Origin: Reinekea sp. G2M2-21
Lineage (GTDB): Bacteria > Pseudomonadota > Gammaproteobacteria > Pseudomonadales > Natronospirillaceae
Direction: 5' to 3'
Assembly (NCBI RefSeq): GCF_015687175.1
Contig: NZ_JADPQG010000001.1
Coordinates: 248,001 to 312,000, forward strand
Length of the DNA stretch: 64,000 nucleotides
In this document: positions 1-9,259 of the stretch, piece by piece
Position numbering within the stretch: position 1 is the first letter of the stretch
How the letters are laid out: each line of letters opens with the position of its first letter
Notes under the pieces: model-generated
Database searches by the model: none
What the model was told of the DNA's origin: nothing
The model's input: the letters and a program-made list of their open reading frames with translations, nothing else
Program-made: the position numbers and the translations under genes

Positions 1-327
1 TACACCGTAAAACGATAACAGGATAAAGGCGGTGATAATGCCCAGTGCGCCCGTCAGAAACCATTTACTTCCTGGCGCTTCGGCCTTAAAAGCGCCAATA
101 GCATTTTTTTGTGCGCGTCGACCGACAACGAACTCGGCCAGCATGATGGGTAAGCCAATAAAGGCGATGCAAATAAGATAGACCAGGATAAAGGCGGCTC
201 CGCCATATTCCCCGGTAATGTAAGGGAATTTCCAAATGTTGCCTAAGCCAATGGCTGAGCCGGCGGCAGCGGCAATGATGCCAAGCCGACCTGAGAAACC
301 GTCACGTTGATTGGAATTCTGTGTCAT
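1..327 (-). CDS. Sodium-dependent transporter of the NSS/SNF family, N-terminal part
   Basis: The frame read from 327 down to the window edge gives 109 residues that open MTQNSNQRDGFSGRLG and continue with GSAIGLGNIWKFPY. That is the TM1 signature of neurotransmitter:sodium symporters (LeuT/SNF family), which carry the unwound sodium and substrate site. A second hydrophobic segment (FILVYLICIAFIGLPIMLAEF) and GRRAQKNAIGAF follow, as in the family's TM2 and first cytoplasmic loop. The family imports amino acids or similar amines with Na+ across the inner membrane; the substrate cannot be told from this fragment. The gene continues beyond position 1. It is divergent from the unknown gene at 515. 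Confidence 0.9.
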   Translation of the reverse strand, partial: MTQNSNQRDGFSGRLGIIAAAAGSAIGLGNIWKFPYITGEYGGAAFILVYLICIAFIGLPIMLAEFVVGRRAQKNAIGAFKAEAPGSKWFLTGALGIITAFILLSFYGV

Positions 328-514
328 GCGTCGTCCAGAGTACGAAATTGAATGAAGGGTGAGGGCGGTATTCTACGGTGGTCGACAGCAAAGGTCATTG
401 ACTAATCGGTCAGAGAAATGTGTTTTTGTTGATAAAAACTGATCGAGCTCAGAGACTTAGCCTTCATCACTTGGGTTACCATGGTTATGTGATCGTAACC
501 TGGAGAACATTGGA

Positions 515-847
515 GTGGACGATAGAAACGTGATTCATTGGCTGGATGCGAAAGCAAAGGCAGTGGGGGTTAGCCCGCAATTGCTGTCTGTGATCAAGCA
601 GTTGAATGATCGATTCGGTATTCAAATTGACGTGGCAGATGAGCGTTTGAGTCGGTTCAAAATGTTATTCCCCGCGCTGGACCAAGCAGCAGCGCAGCAC
701 CATGATATTGATTTAAAAGGCGCCGATGTCGCAACGCAACGGATATTCGAACAGGGTGTGGAGCTGGGTAAGGCACAGATGATGACCGATGTAATCATCT
801 GTATTCTGGAGCAGGATGGTTTGATTTCACGCCAGACTAGCGAATGA
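515..847 (+). CDS. Unknown small protein, 110 residues
   Basis: I do not recognise this protein. It is predicted soluble, with no signal peptide, membrane segment, Cys cluster or known motif. It looks largely helical, with charged and hydrophobic residues in alternation. The GTG start at 515 has a GGAG at 502-505, nine bases upstream, which supports translation. Its 3' end overlaps the convergent pflA gene by 11 bases, so the two transcripts end tail to tail. It may be a lineage-specific conserved protein. Confidence 0.6.
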   Translation: MDDRNVIHWLDAKAKAVGVSPQLLSVIKQLNDRFGIQIDVADERLSRFKMLFPALDQAAAQHHDIDLKGADVATQRIFEQGVELGKAQMMTDVIICILEQDGLISRQTSE

Positions 848-1622
848 TTTCCAATCCATAAGATTCTAATGTGGCCTGAATCTCATCCATCGTTTCTCGG
901 GACGGTGGCTGCAGACCTTCCAATGGATATTCCAGGTTCATGGCTTTCCATTTGTGGGTACCGAGGTTGTGGTACGGTAATAGTTCGACATGTTCAATGT
1001 TTTCCATTGGCGCTAAAAACTGTGCCAGCGCGTCGACATCGGCCAGGTCATCGGAATACCCGGGGACGACGACGTAGCGGATTCGGGTTTTCTTACCAAT
1101 ATCGGCCAAGTGGCGAACAAATCGCAGTGTGCGTTGATTGGATACGCCGACCAGTAGATGGTGTTTGTGATCGTTGATGTGTTTGATATCACACATAACC
1201 AGATCACTCTGTTCGATCATCAGGTTAGTTTCATCGCTGTACACGCCGACATAGCCATTGGTGTCCAGACAGGTGTGAATACCGTGTTGACGTAACTTTT
1301 CGAACAACAGACCAACGAAAGGGGCCTGTAACACCGGTTCACCTCCGGTCACGGTGACACCACCGCCACTGGCGTCCATGAATTTTGCGTAGGGCAGTAT
1401 CTGTTCCACGACTTCGGTGACCGAATACAGCTGCCCGCCATCCAAATCCCAGGTATCCCGGTTGTGACAATATTTACAACGAAACAGACAACCCTGCAAA
1501 AACACCACGAATCGAGTGCCGGGACCATCAACAGTACCAAAGCTTTCGAACGAGTGAACGCGACCGAGCATTTCGTCGGCGTGGTATTTGGGGATGTTTA
1601 GTGTCGGAATTGTTGAACTCAT
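837..1622 (-). CDS. pflA: Pyruvate formate-lyase activating enzyme (radical SAM)
   Basis: PflA uses S-adenosylmethionine and a [4Fe-4S] cluster to install the glycyl radical on PflB under anaerobic conditions. The radical SAM motif is visible as GCLFRCKYCHN (C-x3-C-x2-C), preceded by HSFESFGTVDGPG. ASGGGVTVTGGEP, HTCLDTNGY, RYVVVPGYSDD and ELLPYHNLGTHKW follow, matching E. coli PflA along its length. The 261 residues include a short N-terminal extension of about 17 before MLGRVHSFES. The ATG at 1622 follows an AGG at useful distance. Unlike E. coli, it is not directly behind pflB: an EAL-domain gene lies between them on the same strand. Confidence 0.96.
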   Translation of the reverse strand: MSSTIPTLNIPKYHADEMLGRVHSFESFGTVDGPGTRFVVFLQGCLFRCKYCHNRDTWDLDGGQLYSVTEVVEQILPYAKFMDASGGGVTVTGGEPVLQAPFVGLLFEKLRQHGIHTCLDTNGYVGVYSDETNLMIEQSDLVMCDIKHINDHKHHLLVGVSNQRTLRFVRHLADIGKKTRIRYVVVPGYSDDLADVDALAQFLAPMENIEHVELLPYHNLGTHKWKAMNLEYPLEGLQPPSRETMDEIQATLESYGLEIIR

Positions 1623-1738
1623 GAGATTGCCTGAATGATCAAGGTTCGCAGTGTAACAAAATTACATTTCTCTGTATTGCGGCAGGTCAGCTGTTTTTGG
1701 TTCTGAAAGTCGGTGCAAGGTAAGGACCGGCGAGAGGA

Positions 1739-4168
1739 TTAGATACCAATGTAGGGTTGAAAGTCCTTGGCGGAAACCGGATGCGCGTAGAAATAGCCCT
1801 GTGCACAGAGGACTCCTTTGGAAGCCAGCCAGTTCATTTGGTGTGGCATCTCCACACCTTCTGCAATGATGGTCAACTCCATGGCTAGAGACATTTGGAT
1901 AATGGCTTCACAGATGACCGTGTCGTGTGGATTATTAGGCACCCCTTTGATGAAGCTGCGGTCAACTTTGAGGTAATTGATGGGTAGGTGTTTCAGATAG
2001 TTCAGCGATGAAAAACCGGTGCCGAAGTCGTCTATCGCCAGACTAAATCCACGCTCGCGCAGACCGTTTAACTTTTTGACAGTACTGGCATCACTGTTCA
2101 TCATGACGGATTCGGTAATTTCCAATACCACCTGTCCGGTTTCAATAGGAAATCGACTTAAAATGGCATCTAGGTTGTCAAAAAAGTTTTTATCTTTCAG
2201 TTGGATGACGGATAGATTGATTGAGATGTAATCAATTGCCCCGCCGGCTTGTTTCCATTCAAAAAACTGCCTGATGGCCGCTTCCAGAACCCAGATGCCT
2301 ATGGTGTGAATCAAACCGGTTTCTTCGGCCAGTGGAATAAACTGATCTGGTCGTAAGTCGGTACCCGGCCACCGGATTAACGCCTCGGCTGCGATGCAAC
2401 GATTCGATTTCAGATCAAAAATGGGTTGAAAATGCAGCGTGAAATCGTGGGCATTGAGGGCTTTGGTAATGTCCTGTTCCAGTTGCCATTTTTCATGAGC
2501 CAGCCGGGCATTGTCCGCCGAGAAGTAATCCAGTGTATTGCGGCCAGTTTGACGGGCATGGCGCATCGCGGTAATAGCGTTGCTGATCAGACTGCCGGCA
2601 TCCAACGCGTCCCGCGGAAAGGTTGCGATACCGATATTGGCATTGAGGTTCAACGTGTATCCATCGATCTGGTAGTCAGCGCTGGCGTGTTTAATTAAAC
2701 GCTCGGCAACCAGTTGCAGTTCTTCCGTATGTTGATAGTCATTGAAACTGACCAGAAATTCATCGTTGCTAAACCGACACATACGGTCTTCAGAACGCAA
2801 CGTTGCAGCCAGATTCTGACTGACGAGTTTGAGCAGACTGTCACTGATTTTGTGCCCAAACTGTTTGTTGATATGCCCAATGCCGCTGATTTCCACTGCA
2901 ATAACGGCTGAACTCTCCTGTCTTCGCTTGGTCCGATGCAGTTCATGGGTCAATTGCTCCATGAAAAGTTGCCGATTGGGTAACCCGGTCAGCTGGTCGT
3001 GGAATTGTTGATGTTGTAGTTGAAACTCCAAACTGCGCTGTTCAGAGATGTCCTGAATCATGACTCCTAAACCGACGACAAGCTGATGCGAATTCAGTAA
3101 AGGCCACTGATGTACTCGCAAGCAATGTTGACCATCGTCGATCTCATAGGTCAGTTTCTCGCCAGACAAGGAATGTTGCCAATAGGTCAGGTAGCGAGGG
3201 TGGCTGGACAGTGATTCTTTAATGGACTGGCCGACTTGCAACTGCAAGGAGGTAACTTCCTCTGGCAACTGCCCCTTAACCCATTGCACGATGGACAGTG
3301 CATCGGTTTCGAACAGCATGATGTTTAGCTCTTCGCACAAAATATCGGTAAAAATTCCCGGTCTTTGCTGTTTCAGAAGTAGCGATAACAGTCGGCTAAT
3401 CAGATAAATCAGCAAAAGCACCAATAAACCGGCAATAGGCAGAGATAGCGCATAAACTGGAAAATGCCAGCGTCCATAGATGGTTAATCGGTCTGTTAAC
3501 GCGTAGGTTAGTGGCGGTTTTTTTAACGCCGGTTTATCCGTCAGTGACTGTGAGGGTTGGCGGGCAAACTGAAATGCCGACACAACACCCTGTTGGACGG
3601 CGTTAAATGCAAACGGATTCAGCTCAATCGCGATTAGGTTACTGATGTTTGTGGCCGAATCGCTGACTGGTATGGTCAGTAACCACAGACGGTCTGTAAA
3701 TGGACTTTGCCAAAGCTGAGTCGAATGTCGCTCAGCCAACAGGAAGTGGTATCGCCAGAAGTCTTCACTATTGACGAGGATTGGCTCAGCGGCATAGTCG
3801 GTGTCATCATTGGTCATTAGATACTGCTGATGTTGATTTCCCTTTTGTTCGGAGTACACCGTGCCATCGTCATTAATCAGATAAATATCGGTAAGGTGTT
3901 CCGTCGGGATGACGGAATAAATGTCCGTCAGGTAATCGTGAGCCTGGCGTGGTGGTTTGGCTATGGATTTAACTGCCTCGCTGGTTTTCGAGGTTATGAC
4001 GGAAAGTTGTGCTTGCATAGTTTCGGCGGTGTTGTTGAACGAAGCGCGCTGTAGGGTGCGGTCCAGATTTATTCCCAGAACGCCCAGTAATAGGCACAGA
4101 GCAAACGCCAGACCGTGCCGGTGGACTTGTAGGGCGCGTAGGCGTTGATTGAACAGACTATTCGGCAT
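1739..4168 (-). CDS. Membrane-bound GGDEF/EAL protein, probable cyclic-di-GMP phosphodiesterase
   Basis: The protein has 809 residues. A membrane segment near 17-35 and another near 236-262 enclose a periplasmic Cache-like sensor region. A PAS-like stretch (about 275-380), a GGDEF domain (about 385-545) and an EAL domain (about 560-805) follow. The GGDEF signature is degenerate: residues 467-471 read SNDEF, so diguanylate cyclase activity is unlikely. The EAL domain keeps E595-A-L, N651, E683, the D713-D714 pair of IDDFGTG, K734 and E770, so c-di-GMP hydrolysis is expected. It lies between pflB and pflA on the same strand. A terminator after pflB suggests partly independent transcription. The periplasmic ligand is unknown. 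Confidence 0.88.
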   Translation of the reverse strand: MPNSLFNQRLRALQVHRHGLAFALCLLLGVLGINLDRTLQRASFNNTAETMQAQLSVITSKTSEAVKSIAKPPRQAHDYLTDIYSVIPTEHLTDIYLINDDGTVYSEQKGNQHQQYLMTNDDTDYAAEPILVNSEDFWRYHFLLAERHSTQLWQSPFTDRLWLLTIPVSDSATNISNLIAIELNPFAFNAVQQGVVSAFQFARQPSQSLTDKPALKKPPLTYALTDRLTIYGRWHFPVYALSLPIAGLLVLLLIYLISRLLSLLLKQQRPGIFTDILCEELNIMLFETDALSIVQWVKGQLPEEVTSLQLQVGQSIKESLSSHPRYLTYWQHSLSGEKLTYEIDDGQHCLRVHQWPLLNSHQLVVGLGVMIQDISEQRSLEFQLQHQQFHDQLTGLPNRQLFMEQLTHELHRTKRRQESSAVIAVEISGIGHINKQFGHKISDSLLKLVSQNLAATLRSEDRMCRFSNDEFLVSFNDYQHTEELQLVAERLIKHASADYQIDGYTLNLNANIGIATFPRDALDAGSLISNAITAMRHARQTGRNTLDYFSADNARLAHEKWQLEQDITKALNAHDFTLHFQPIFDLKSNRCIAAEALIRWPGTDLRPDQFIPLAEETGLIHTIGIWVLEAAIRQFFEWKQAGGAIDYISINLSVIQLKDKNFFDNLDAILSRFPIETGQVVLEITESVMMNSDASTVKKLNGLRERGFSLAIDDFGTGFSSLNYLKHLPINYLKVDRSFIKGVPNNPHDTVICEAIIQMSLAMELTIIAEGVEMPHQMNWLASKGVLCAQGYFYAHPVSAKDFQPYIGI

Positions 4169-4285
4169 AAAGAGTGCAAGTTAGTAAAAACGCCTATCAA
4201 GCATAGCTGAATTATTTCTGGTGCGACTGTCGGATTCTGCCTTCAGGGCATATATGGGCGCCCAAGATGCCCTTGAGAATATCCA

Positions 4286-4314
4286 TAAAAAAAGGGTGCC
4301 ATCGGCACCCTTCT
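4286..4314 (-). terminator. Rho-independent terminator after pflB
   Basis: Reading the minus strand, AAGGGTGCC and GGCACCCTT form a 9 bp stem with a three-base loop, followed directly by a run of T (TTTTTTTA). It sits 16 bases after the pflB stop codon and before the EAL gene, so it should uncouple pflB from the downstream genes at least partly. Confidence 0.85.
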
Positions 4315-4329
4315 TGGTTTAGCTGAGGA

Positions 4330-6597
4330 TCAGACCTGACTGTGGAAAGTTCGGTTGATCACATCCAGTTGTTGTTCGCGGGTTAATTTCACGAAGTTAA
4401 CGGCGTAACCAGACACACGGATCGTCAACTGTGGGTAGTTTTCAGGGTGTTCCATTGCATCCTTCAACATATCCCGATTCAACACGTTGACGTTAATGTG
4501 ATGACCGGATGAACCGAAGTAGCCGTCCAGCATACCGGTCAGGTTATTCACCTTACCATCTTCGTTTTTACCTAAGGAATCCGGTACCAGCGACATGGTG
4601 TAGGAAATGCCGTCTTCAGCATCTTCGTAGGGCAGCTTCGCCACACTTAATAACGATGCCAATGCGCCTTTTTCATCGCGGCCATGCATAGGGTTCGCAC
4701 CCGGTGCGAACGGTTCGCCCGCTTTACGGCCGTCTGGTGTGTTACCGGTTTTCTTACCATAAACCACATTACTGGTGATGGTGAGAATAGATTGCGTTGG
4801 TATCGCATCGCGGTAAGTTGGAGTCTGACGAACCAGATCCATGAAGCGGGTGACGATTTTCTGGGCTATTTCGTCAACACGATCATCGTTGTTGCCAAAT
4901 TTCGGATATTCACCTTCGGTCGCAAAGTCGACCACGTAGCCGTCTTCGTTGCGAATGGTCTTCACTTTTGCGTACTTAATGGCACTCAGTGAGTCGGCCA
5001 CAACTGACAAGCCAGCGATACCGCAAGCCATGGTGCGCAATACGTCACGGTCGTGCAGAGCCATTTGTGAGGCTTCGTATGAATATTTGTCGTGCATGAA
5101 GTGAATGACATTCAACGTGTTCACATAGACGCGTGAAACCCACTGCATGTACTCGTCAAAGCGTGCCCAAACGGTATCGAAGTCCAGGTATTCATCGGCC
5201 AGAACGTCTTTCTTCGGACCGACCTGTAAACCGATTTTTTCGTCCATTCCTCCGTTGATGCCATAAAGCATGGTCTTCGCCAGGTTACAGCGAGCACCGA
5301 AGAACTGCATTTGTTTACCGATGCGCATCGCAGATACACAGCAGGCAATGCCGTAGTCGTCACCAAACTTGCCGATCATCAGATCATCGTTTTCGTACTG
5401 GATAGAACTGGTGTCGATCGAGACCTTAGAGCAGAAATCCTTGAAGCCTTTTGGCATTTTTTCTGACCAGAGTACGGTCAGGTTTGGCTCCGGAGCAGCA
5501 CCAAGTGTGTACAGTGTGTTCAGCATACGGAAGCTGTTTTTGGTGACCAGAGCGCGGCCATCTTCACCCATACCACCGATCGACTCAGTTACCCAAGTTG
5601 GATCACCAGAGAACAGTGCGTCGTAATCAGGGGTTCTTAGGAAGCGAACCATACGCAGCTTGATGACGAGATCATCAATCAATTCCTGCGCCAGTTCTTC
5701 TGTTAATGCACCAGCGGCGATATCACGTTCGATATAGATGTCGAGGAACGTTGAGACTCGTCCAAAACTCATGGCAGCACCGTTCTGGCTCTTGATGGCT
5801 GCCAGGTAGGCAAAGTAAGTCCACTGCACCGCTTCGTGAGCGTTTTGTGCTGGCTTGGAAATGTCGAAGCCGTAGCTCTCGGCCATCTCTGTCATTTCCT
5901 GCAGCGCGCGGATTTGTTCAGACAGTTCTTCGCGCAAACGAATAACATGTTCGCTCATGTTCTCGTTGTCTAATGATGTTTTCTGCGCTTTCTTATCGGC
6001 AATCAGCCGGTCTGTTCCATACAGCGCAACACGACGGTAGTCACCAATAATACGGCCACGACCGTAAGCATCGGGTAAGCCAGTGACAACACCGGCCTTA
6101 CGGCACTTCAACATGTCCGGTGTGTAGCCATCAAAAACACCTGCGTTGTGTGTTTTTCGATACTTGGAGAAAATTTCGTTGACGGTTGGGTCTAACGTGC
6201 GGCCATAAGCTTCGCAAGAAGCTTCTACCATACGAATACCGCCATTGGGAATCATGCCACGCTTTAGCGGCGCGTCCGTTTGCAAGCCGACAACGCGCTC
6301 CAGGTTTTTGTCAATGTAACCGGGTTTGTGTGAGGTAATAGTGCTTGGCAAGTCGGTGTCAAAATCCAATGGACCTTGCAGACGTTGCTCTTCTTTCATG
6401 AGTTCTAGAACTTGTGCCCAGACATCTTTTGTACGGGTCGTTGCGCCAGCCAGGAATGAAGAATCACCTTCGAAAGGTGTATAGTTTTTTTGGATGAAAT
6501 CACGAACGTCGATGGCTTCGTTCCACACGCCTGGGACAAATCCTTCCCATGGATTGGCTTGTGCGTTGATGCTATCGCCTGCTTTTTCTTTATACAT
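4330..6597 (-). CDS. pflB: Formate C-acetyltransferase (pyruvate formate-lyase)
   Basis: PflB is a cytosolic glycyl-radical enzyme converting pyruvate and CoA to acetyl-CoA and formate during fermentation. The 755-residue protein has the catalytic cysteine pair C419-C420 in [12 protein letters not shown], and the glycyl-radical glycine G730 in RVSGYAVNF near the C-terminus. Length and motifs match E. coli PflB (C418, C419, G734). The ATG at 6597 has GGAG nine bases upstream. Two perfect FNR boxes lie 250-400 bases upstream, consistent with anaerobic induction. No focA formate channel gene is adjacent. The activase gene is downstream beyond an EAL-protein gene. Confidence 0.98.
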   Translation of the reverse strand: MYKEKAGDSINAQANPWEGFVPGVWNEAIDVRDFIQKNYTPFEGDSSFLAGATTRTKDVWAQVLELMKEEQRLQGPLDFDTDLPSTITSHKPGYIDKNLERVVGLQTDAPLKRGMIPNGGIRMVEASCEAYGRTLDPTVNEIFSKYRKTHNAGVFDGYTPDMLKCRKAGVVTGLPDAYGRGRIIGDYRRVALYGTDRLIADKKAQKTSLDNENMSEHVIRLREELSEQIRALQEMTEMAESYGFDISKPAQNAHEAVQWTYFAYLAAIKSQNGAAMSFGRVSTFLDIYIERDIAAGALTEELAQELIDDLVIKLRMVRFLRTPDYDALFSGDPTWVTESIGGMGEDGRALVTKNSFRMLNTLYTLGAAPEPNLTVLWSEKMPKGFKDFCSKVSIDTSSIQYENDDLMIGKFGDDYGIACCVSAMRIGKQMQFFGARCNLAKTMLYGINGGMDEKIGLQVGPKKDVLADEYLDFDTVWARFDEYMQWVSRVYVNTLNVIHFMHDKYSYEASQMALHDRDVLRTMACGIAGLSVVADSLSAIKYAKVKTIRNEDGYVVDFATEGEYPKFGNNDDRVDEIAQKIVTRFMDLVRQTPTYRDAIPTQSILTITSNVVYGKKTGNTPDGRKAGEPFAPGANPMHGRDEKGALASLLSVAKLPYEDAEDGISYTMSLVPDSLGKNEDGKVNNLTGMLDGYFGSSGHHINVNVLNRDMLKDAMEHPENYPQLTIRVSGYAVNFVKLTREQQLDVINRTFHSQV

Positions 6598-6843
6598 AAA
6601 GTTATGCTCCGCTAGATTACTAAAATATTAAAAATGAAGACTGTTTCAGCGGTTGAAGATTTATAGAAAGGTAGTAAAAAAGGGTCGGGAGTAAGCGATG
6701 TCTTGAGAACGACTGGAGATTCGACACAAGACGATAAGGCCAACACAACCTGTGATATCGCTTCCCCCCGAAAACCGGTGGCTAATGGTTTTACCCATAC
6801 CGGAGAGAGTGATACCAGACTACCTTAATTTGCTTTGGGCACT

Positions 6844-6857
6844 TTGATTTGTATCAA
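6844..6857. promoter_or_regulatory. FNR box, proximal to pflB
   Basis: The sequence TTGATTTGTATCAA is a perfect match to the FNR/ANR consensus TTGAT-N4-ATCAA. Its centre is about 253 bases upstream of the pflB start. If it acts as a class II site (centre at -41.5 on the minus strand), transcription would begin near 6809. A weak -10 (TAGTCT, 6822-6817) is at the right distance. Confidence 0.75.
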
Positions 6858-6956
6858 CAATTTAACCAGCGCTCGACGTAACTCATGTTCAACCTTGTCG
6901 CTGATTTGCAGTGTCCAAAACGAGTTCAACACGCTCTGCAAATTCTGTATGGATGT

Positions 6957-6962
6957 ATTATC
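6957..6962 (-). promoter_or_regulatory. Candidate -10 element of the distal FNR-dependent pflB promoter
   Basis: On the minus strand 6962-6957 reads GATAAT, five of six matches to TATAAT. It lies about 28 bases downstream of the centre of the FNR box at 6984-6997. This is the spacing of FNR class II promoters, and it predicts a start near 6949. Confidence 0.55.
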
Positions 6963-6983
6963 GAGGTCTAACTGACCTGACTC

Positions 6984-6997
6984 TTGATGTGCATCAA
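6984..6997. promoter_or_regulatory. FNR box, distal to pflB
   Basis: The sequence TTGATGTGCATCAA matches TTGAT-N4-ATCAA perfectly. It is 140 bases from the other FNR box, centre to centre. A good -10 (GATAAT) is at class II distance on the pflB strand, so this is the stronger promoter candidate of the two. Confidence 0.8.
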
Positions 6998-7170
6998 CAA
7001 AAAACTCCCTTTGGGGTATTTTCTTGTTGTTTTTTTACACTCAACTTTTCGAATTTGATGCTGTTGGCGAACTCTAAAAAACAGCGAAATTACGCCAATA
7101 AAAAGTAGTGGAAATTTTGAATTTTGTGGATGAATTCCAACAAAAAAACACAAAAATTTTGGCGAGAGGC

Positions 7171-7210
7171 AAAAAGAAAGAGAGAACCGCATTATGCAAT
7201 TTCTCTCTTT
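7171..7210 (-). terminator. Terminator after pfkA
   Basis: AAAGAGAGAA at 7177-7186 and TTCTCTCTTT at 7201-7210 form a perfect 10 bp stem with a 14-base loop. On the minus strand the stem is followed by CTTTTT. It begins 26 bases after the pfkA stop. Confidence 0.7.
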
Positions 7211-7235
7211 GAGGTCAATTGATATTGGGAATGAT

Positions 7236-8198
7236 TTACGCCAACGTTTTGGTCAGGTTATAAATCGTCTGATTGAAAGGTCGGGACATGTTTTCAATGG
7301 CGTCGATAATATCATGGTGTACCAGTTTGTTACTCTGTATGCCGACACAGCGTCCGCCTTCCCCTTTTTCCAATAATTCCACCGCAAAGGCGCCCATTTC
7401 GCTGGCCATGACGCGGTCAAAAGCACATGGAGAACCGCCACGCTGAGTATGGCCCAGAATAGTGGCGCGCGTTTCCAATCCAGTTCGCTCTTCAATGCGT
7501 TTAGCCAGTTCTGTCACATTGGTCACATGTTCGGTGATGGCGATAATGGCATGTTTCTTACCTTTTTCGACATCAGTGCCCAGGGTTTGCACCAATTCTT
7601 CCAGGTTGAAGCCTTTTTCCGGCACAATTGCGTACTCTGCACCACCACCGAGGGCCGCCATCATTGTCAGGTCTCCACAGTGGCGGCCCATGATTTCAAC
7701 CACTGAAATGCGGTTATGTGACGAGCTGGTGTCTCGCAAACGGTCGATGGCGTCCAGAACCGTGTTCAATGCGGTATGGAAGCCGATGGTATAGTCCGTT
7801 CCAGCAATGTCATTATCGATGGTGCCAGGCAGGCCGATGCAGGGGAATCCCATTTCGGTTAGTTTTTTTGCACCCATGTAAGAACCGTCACCACCGACGA
7901 CGACCAGGGCTTCAATTTCATGTTTGCGCAGGTTGGCGATGGCTTCCTGACGGATTGACTCTTCTTTGAACTCAGGAAAACGAGCAGAGCCTAAGAAAGT
8001 ACCGCCGCGGTTGATCATGTCGGATACATGGTGCCGTTCCAGTTTTTTAATACGGTCTCTATGCAGACCCAAATAACCGTCGTAAATGCCATATACTTCG
8101 ATTTTTTTGGAAAGCGCTGTACGTACCACCGCACGGACTGCGGCATTCATGCCCGGAGCATCACCACCGCTGGTCAGGACACCGATCTTTTTAATCAT
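7236..8198 (-). CDS. pfkA: ATP-dependent 6-phosphofructokinase
   Basis: PfkA phosphorylates fructose 6-phosphate to fructose 1,6-bisphosphate, the committing step of glycolysis in the cytosol. The 320 residues equal the E. coli PfkA length. The ATP-binding [15 protein letters not shown] is at the N-terminus. [11 protein letters not shown], the catalytic [16 protein letters not shown] and the substrate-binding [12 protein letters not shown] and GHTQRGGSP follow. The glycine-rich GGDGS is typical of the ATP-dependent rather than the PPi-dependent type. It is a single gene bounded by its own terminator. It lies upstream of pflB on the same strand, so glycolysis and fermentation genes are neighbours here. 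Confidence 0.97.
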   Translation of the reverse strand: MIKKIGVLTSGGDAPGMNAAVRAVVRTALSKKIEVYGIYDGYLGLHRDRIKKLERHHVSDMINRGGTFLGSARFPEFKEESIRQEAIANLRKHEIEALVVVGGDGSYMGAKKLTEMGFPCIGLPGTIDNDIAGTDYTIGFHTALNTVLDAIDRLRDTSSSHNRISVVEIMGRHCGDLTMMAALGGGAEYAIVPEKGFNLEELVQTLGTDVEKGKKHAIIAITEHVTNVTELAKRIEERTGLETRATILGHTQRGGSPCAFDRVMASEMGAFAVELLEKGEGGRCVGIQSNKLVHHDIIDAIENMSRPFNQTIYNLTKTLA

Positions 8199-8599
8199 TT
8201 CTGGATCGCCTCTCTTAATAAGTGAATTGCCTTAATTTTAGAATTTCAAAGCAATGTTCCATTTGATCTGGATTAGCATATTGTAAGGAAGTTACAGAAT
8301 GCTACGTTAAATTTCTTATCGATGGCCATTTTAGTGCCCAATTCGTGGTTTTAACAGGCTGGAATAGAAGAAGTATGAAAATTTGTTACGAAAGGGCGAT
8401 ATTGAACGCAGCCTAGACAGACGATTTCACTCGTGACACCGCTGACGAATCGAACATGCAGAATGTGATCTGTATCGAAAAAATTGCAGGTCTGTTGATT
8501 GAAATGTGAACAGGTCGATATTTTGGCGAATAATTAACCAATGTTGTCAAATTTACTGTCTACGCTATCAATACCATTAATTTGTAGGTAGATTTTGAC
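8199..8599. other. Divergent intergenic region between pfkA and the acyltransferase gene
   Basis: These 401 bases must hold the pfkA promoter (minus strand) and that of the gene at 8600 (plus strand). A weak plus-strand pair is TTGATT at 8496-8501 with TATTTT at 8520-8525. GTGATCTGTATCGA at 8465-8478 resembles an FNR box at 8 of 10 positions. I see no gene, RNA or strong hairpin. Confidence 0.4.
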
Positions 8600-9259
8600 G
8601 TGACGGTTTCCAGCTTAGAGAGCAGTACCAGTCGTTTTGAGCAAACCCGACAACCTGAGTTTCACTATCAGTTAATCGATCCGCAGCAACAGAAATACCG
8701 TATGCAGACCATTTGGCAATTGGTCGCCGGAAACCTCGCTGCCAATGGTGATGTTTTGCCGTCCGACGCGATGAATGCCGCCAAAGATCCTGACTATGAT
8801 TTTATTAACCATACCCGTGTCGTGGTGATTCAGCACAGCAGCGGTCGTTTGGCAGGGACGTTCTCCGTAACGTTGGATGGTGATCATGGTATGCCAGTAT
8901 CGCGTCACTTCGACTCAGAATTGAGCTTTTTACGGCGTAAGCACCGACTGATTAACGGTTGGCGCTTTTCTATGTCGCCTTTGTATCAGGGTGCTATTTT
9001 GCGTCAACGCACCTTCACCCTGTTCAAGCAATTGGTTTGCCTAAACGACGCCGATGCGTTTGTCATTTACTACAACCAACGGCTCGAAAAATACTATCAT
9101 CGGCTGTTTAATGGCCGTGTAGTTGCCTCAAAGTCGATTTCGTTCGATGGTCATCACAGTTTGCCCGTCAACCTCATGTTGTGCCAAGCAAGTGATAACC
9201 CGCCCGATCCAAGATACATGCACGATGGAGCCCTTTATGAAGCAGACCTGGTCAGCTGA
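8600..9259 (+). CDS. FeeM / autoinducer-synthase-like N-acyltransferase (GNAT fold)
   Basis: The protein has 219 residues and no signal or membrane segment. The layout resembles N-acyl amino acid synthases of the FeeM type and acyl-homoserine-lactone synthases: RLAGTFSVTLDGDHGMPVS, then a helix with ELSFLRRKHRLINGWRFSM, a segment rich in LF/QL, and a late YYHRLFNGRVV. Such enzymes move a fatty acyl chain from acyl-ACP to an amine. The start is GTG at 8600 with a modest AGG upstream. The ATG of the following ThiF-like gene lies inside its last codons (23-base overlap), so the two are probably translated together. The substrate is unknown, and the family call is from pattern recognition only. 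Confidence 0.5.
   Translation: MTVSSLESSTSRFEQTRQPEFHYQLIDPQQQKYRMQTIWQLVAGNLAANGDVLPSDAMNAAKDPDYDFINHTRVVVIQHSSGRLAGTFSVTLDGDHGMPVSRHFDSELSFLRRKHRLINGWRFSMSPLYQGAILRQRTFTLFKQLVCLNDADAFVIYYNQRLEKYYHRLFNGRVVASKSISFDGHHSLPVNLMLCQASDNPPDPRYMHDGALYEADLVS

Larger units (their letters stand above)
6598..7170. other. Long pflB upstream region without a credible gene
   Basis: These 573 bases separate pflB from pfkA, both on the minus strand. They hold two FNR boxes (6844-6857 and 6984-6997) and candidate -10 elements, so the pflB message probably has a leader of 200-350 bases. An AAGCGAT near 6693 and an ATCGCTT near 6760 could pair as part of a leader structure. Short open frames here have no ribosome binding site and overlap the FNR boxes. 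I see no gene. Confidence 0.6.

Noticed and set aside
6911-7108. Short plus-strand open frame upstream of pflB
   Set aside because: It covers the distal FNR box, has no ribosome site, and its composition is that of A+T-rich noncoding DNA.
8465-8478. GTGATCTGTATCGA as a third FNR box
   Set aside because: Two mismatches to the ten defined bases and no well-placed -10; too weak to call beside the two perfect boxes.
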